Positions 62,502 through 64,000 of a DNA stretch of 64,000 bases are shown piece after piece. The translations under genes and the position numbers were made by a program. The DNA comes from Pseudomonas sp. MWU13-2100. Its GTDB lineage: Bacteria; Pseudomonadota; Gammaproteobacteria; Pseudomonadales; Pseudomonadaceae. Within the stretch, counting starts at the first letter, position 1. The number at the start of each line of letters is the position of its first letter. The DNA lies in assembly GCF_023242365.1 (NCBI RefSeq), contig NZ_JALLIX010000027.1, positions 1-64,000 on the forward strand, in the 5' to 3' direction. The notes under the pieces are model-generated. The model was not told where the DNA came from. It saw nothing but the letters and a program-made list of their open reading frames with translations, and searched no databases.

Positions 62502-64000
62502 ATGAATGGTGCGCAACTGATAGTGAATGCGGCGGCGGCAAGCGGTATCGAATACTGCTTCGCCAACCCCGGAACCACCGAAATTCCATTGGTGGCGGCC
62601 ATGGCCAGCGCTCCCGCACTCAAGCCGGTGTTGTCGTTGTTCGAAGGGGTGTGCACGGGGGCGGCGGATGGGTATGGCCGGATTGCCGGCAAGCCTGCGA
62701 TGACCTTGACGCACCTGGGCCCGGGGTTTGCCAACGGCATCGCCAACCTGCACAACGCGCGGCGTGCCAATACCCCCATCGTCAACGTGATCGGCGATCA
62801 CGCGTCATGGCATGTCAACTACGATCCGCCACTGGCCAGTGATATCCAGGCCTTGGCCGGGACCGTCTCCGGTTGGGTGCGTACCTCGCGCACGGCGTCG
62901 GGTATCGGCGAGGATCTGCAGGAGGCGGTACGGGCGGCCTGGCAGGCCAAAGGGCAGATCGCCAGCCTGATTCTGCCCATGGACCTGCAAGCCAGCGCGG
63001 TAACGCACAACGGTGTGTTCGCGCCGATGCGGGCGCCGGTTCGGCGGTTTGCCGGTGACCGGGTCGAGACGGTGGCGCAGGCACTGCGTGATGGGCAACG
63101 CCTGGTGTTTATCGTCGGCGATGAGGGCTTGTCGGTCGCCGGTCTGGAAGCCGCGGGGCGCTTGGCCCAGCTGCCGGGCGTGCGCTTGTTTGCCGAGACC
63201 TTTCCACGGCTCAGCTACCGTGGCGGCGGTTTGCCGGACCTGGATCGCCTGCCGTATTTCCCGGAAGTCGCCATTGAAATCCTCGAGCAGTACGACCAGG
63301 TCGTGTGTGCCGGGGTGCCGGAGCCCATCAGCTATTTCGGCTACGAAGGCATACCGTCGCGCCTCGCGGAGCGTGAGCGGCTGCTGGCGTTGGCCGATGT
63401 CGGTGACGATGTGGCCGGCGCGCTGGCGGCGCTGGCCGATGCCCTCAATGCGCCGGCCTACGTGCCGACGCCGCTGGGCATCGAACTGCCGCCCGGCCAT
63501 GCCGAACTCACACCTCAGTCCGTCGGCCAGGTGCTGGCCGCGTCGCTGCCGGACGACAGCATTGTCTCCGTGGAAGGCGGTACCTGCGGCTATCCGTTTT
63601 TTACCGCCTCGGCCCGCGCCGCGCGGCATCGGGTCTTGACCAATACCGGTGGCGCGATTGGCCAGGGTATTCCGGTGGGCTTCGGCGCCGCCTTGGCGGA
63701 GCGGGGCAATCGCGTGTTCTGCCTGCAATCCGATGGCAGTGCCCAGTACACCATTCAAACCCTGTGGAGCATCGCCCGCGAGCAGTTACCGGTGGTGATC
63801 CTGATTGCCGCCAACCATCGCTACGCCATTTTGCAGAACGAACTGCGTCGTTTCGGCATGACCGAAATGGGCCCCGAAGCCCTGCGCCTGACGGAGCTCG
63901 ATAACCCGCGGATTGACTGGAGGGCCCTGGCCAAGGGCTACGGTGTGCCGGCCTGCACGGTGCGAACCAACGCCGAACTGCAACGGGCGCTGGCCAATGC
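62502..64000 (+). CDS. ThDP-dependent enzyme (acetolactate synthase/decarboxylase-like), partial
   Basis: Open from ATG 62502 (MNGAQLIVNAAAASGIEYCF) to the window end, about 499 residues with no stop, so the C-terminus is missing. The N-terminal Pyr domain has the catalytic Glu in LFEGVCTGAADGYG. The C-terminal PP domain has the ThDP/Mg motif SDGSAQYTIQTL...AANHRYA. The group is annotated as acetolactate synthase large subunit but is closer in style to benzoylformate or phosphonopyruvate decarboxylases that act on 2-oxo acids. With the IclR regulator it probably forms a catabolic unit. Confidence 0.88.
   Translation, partial: MNGAQLIVNAAAASGIEYCFANPGTTEIPLVAAMASAPALKPVLSLFEGVCTGAADGYGRIAGKPAMTLTHLGPGFANGIANLHNARRANTPIVNVIGDHASWHVNYDPPLASDIQALAGTVSGWVRTSRTASGIGEDLQEAVRAAWQAKGQIASLILPMDLQASAVTHNGVFAPMRAPVRRFAGDRVETVAQALRDGQRLVFIVGDEGLSVAGLEAAGRLAQLPGVRLFAETFPRLSYRGGGLPDLDRLPYFPEVAIEILEQYDQVVCAGVPEPISYFGYEGIPSRLAERERLLALADVGDDVAGALAALADALNAPAYVPTPLGIELPPGHAELTPQSVGQVLAASLPDDSIVSVEGGTCGYPFFTASARAARHRVLTNTGGAIGQGIPVGFGAALAERGNRVFCLQSDGSAQYTIQTLWSIAREQLPVVILIAANHRYAILQNELRRFGMTEMGPEALRLTELDNPRIDWRALAKGYGVPACTVRTNAELQRALAN

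Noticed and set aside
1-64000. CRISPR arrays, tRNA or rRNA genes, prophage
   Set aside because: No regularly spaced repeats, cloverleaf-forming sequences or phage structural genes were seen on reading through the window.

Overview
The window looks like chromosomal DNA of a fluorescent-group Pseudomonas. The evidence is GC-rich coding with Pseudomonas-type codon use, T6SS-associated genes, a DUF3077-like protein, remnants of aruF/aruG, a REP-like element and a high density of LysR, AraC, TetR, HxlR and IclR regulators of catabolic genes. I saw no rRNA, tRNA, phage structural genes or CRISPR array.

Region 1 (1-18 kb) is a worn accessory island. It holds two candidate T6SS effector/immunity-type pairs (1379-2293 with 939-1382, and 8242-8667 with 8664-8834), a truncated hcp, decayed ParD antitoxins, a 100-bp dispersed repeat, IS3 and IS256 relics, and aruF/aruG relics with internal deletions. 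It also holds a large SF1 helicase, two regulator/SDR pairs and an AraC regulator. It ends with a pair on the minus strand: a 547-aa acidic protein of unknown function, coupled to an endonuclease/exonuclease/phosphatase (EEP) protein whose catalytic domain is interrupted by three Ig-like repeats.

Region 2 (18-25.5 kb) has a DoxX-like protein, a LysR regulator and a flavodoxin-like protein. It is followed by a four-gene minus-strand operon: FrdB-like iron-sulfur protein, FrdA-like flavoprotein, NuoF-like FMN/Fe-S protein and a DASS anion transporter. This resembles a soluble NAD(H)-linked dicarboxylate reductase or dehydrogenase with its own transporter.

Region 3 (26.2-33.9 kb) is the best candidate for an undescribed system. 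It is a compact plus-strand cluster encoding a cystathionine-synthase-like PLP enzyme, a homocitrate-synthase-like DRE-TIM enzyme, a heme-oxygenase-like diiron enzyme, an FAD N-hydroxylase-like enzyme, an ATP-grasp ligase and an MFS exporter. Most genes overlap by 1-4 nt. A 50-codon ORF with a strong ribosome-binding site precedes them. The set suggests a small amino-acid-derived metabolite made without an NRPS or PKS.

Region 4 (34-46.3 kb) starts with a GAF-GAF-GGDEF-EAL protein. An eight-gene minus-strand catabolic run follows (EthD-like, DctA-like transporter, carboxymuconolactone-decarboxylase-like, SDR, amidohydrolase, SMP-30 lactonase, periplasmic binding protein, secreted alpha/beta-hydrolase fold), divergent from a LysR gene. 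A second, frameshifted copy of the hydrolase follows. Both hydrolases have Ala where the nucleophilic Ser should be.

Region 5 (46.5-64 kb) holds an ACS-type MFS transporter, a chemoreceptor, cytochrome b561, an aldehyde dehydrogenase, a class-III aminotransferase, an EutR-like AraC regulator, two nearly identical APC permeases flanking a second chemoreceptor, an outer-membrane barrel protein, an IclR regulator and a ThDP enzyme cut by the window end. A 15-bp motif occurs four times in the promoter regions of the aminotransferase/AraC pair, both permeases and the chemoreceptor. This suggests one regulon for sensing, importing and oxidising an amine or amino acid.
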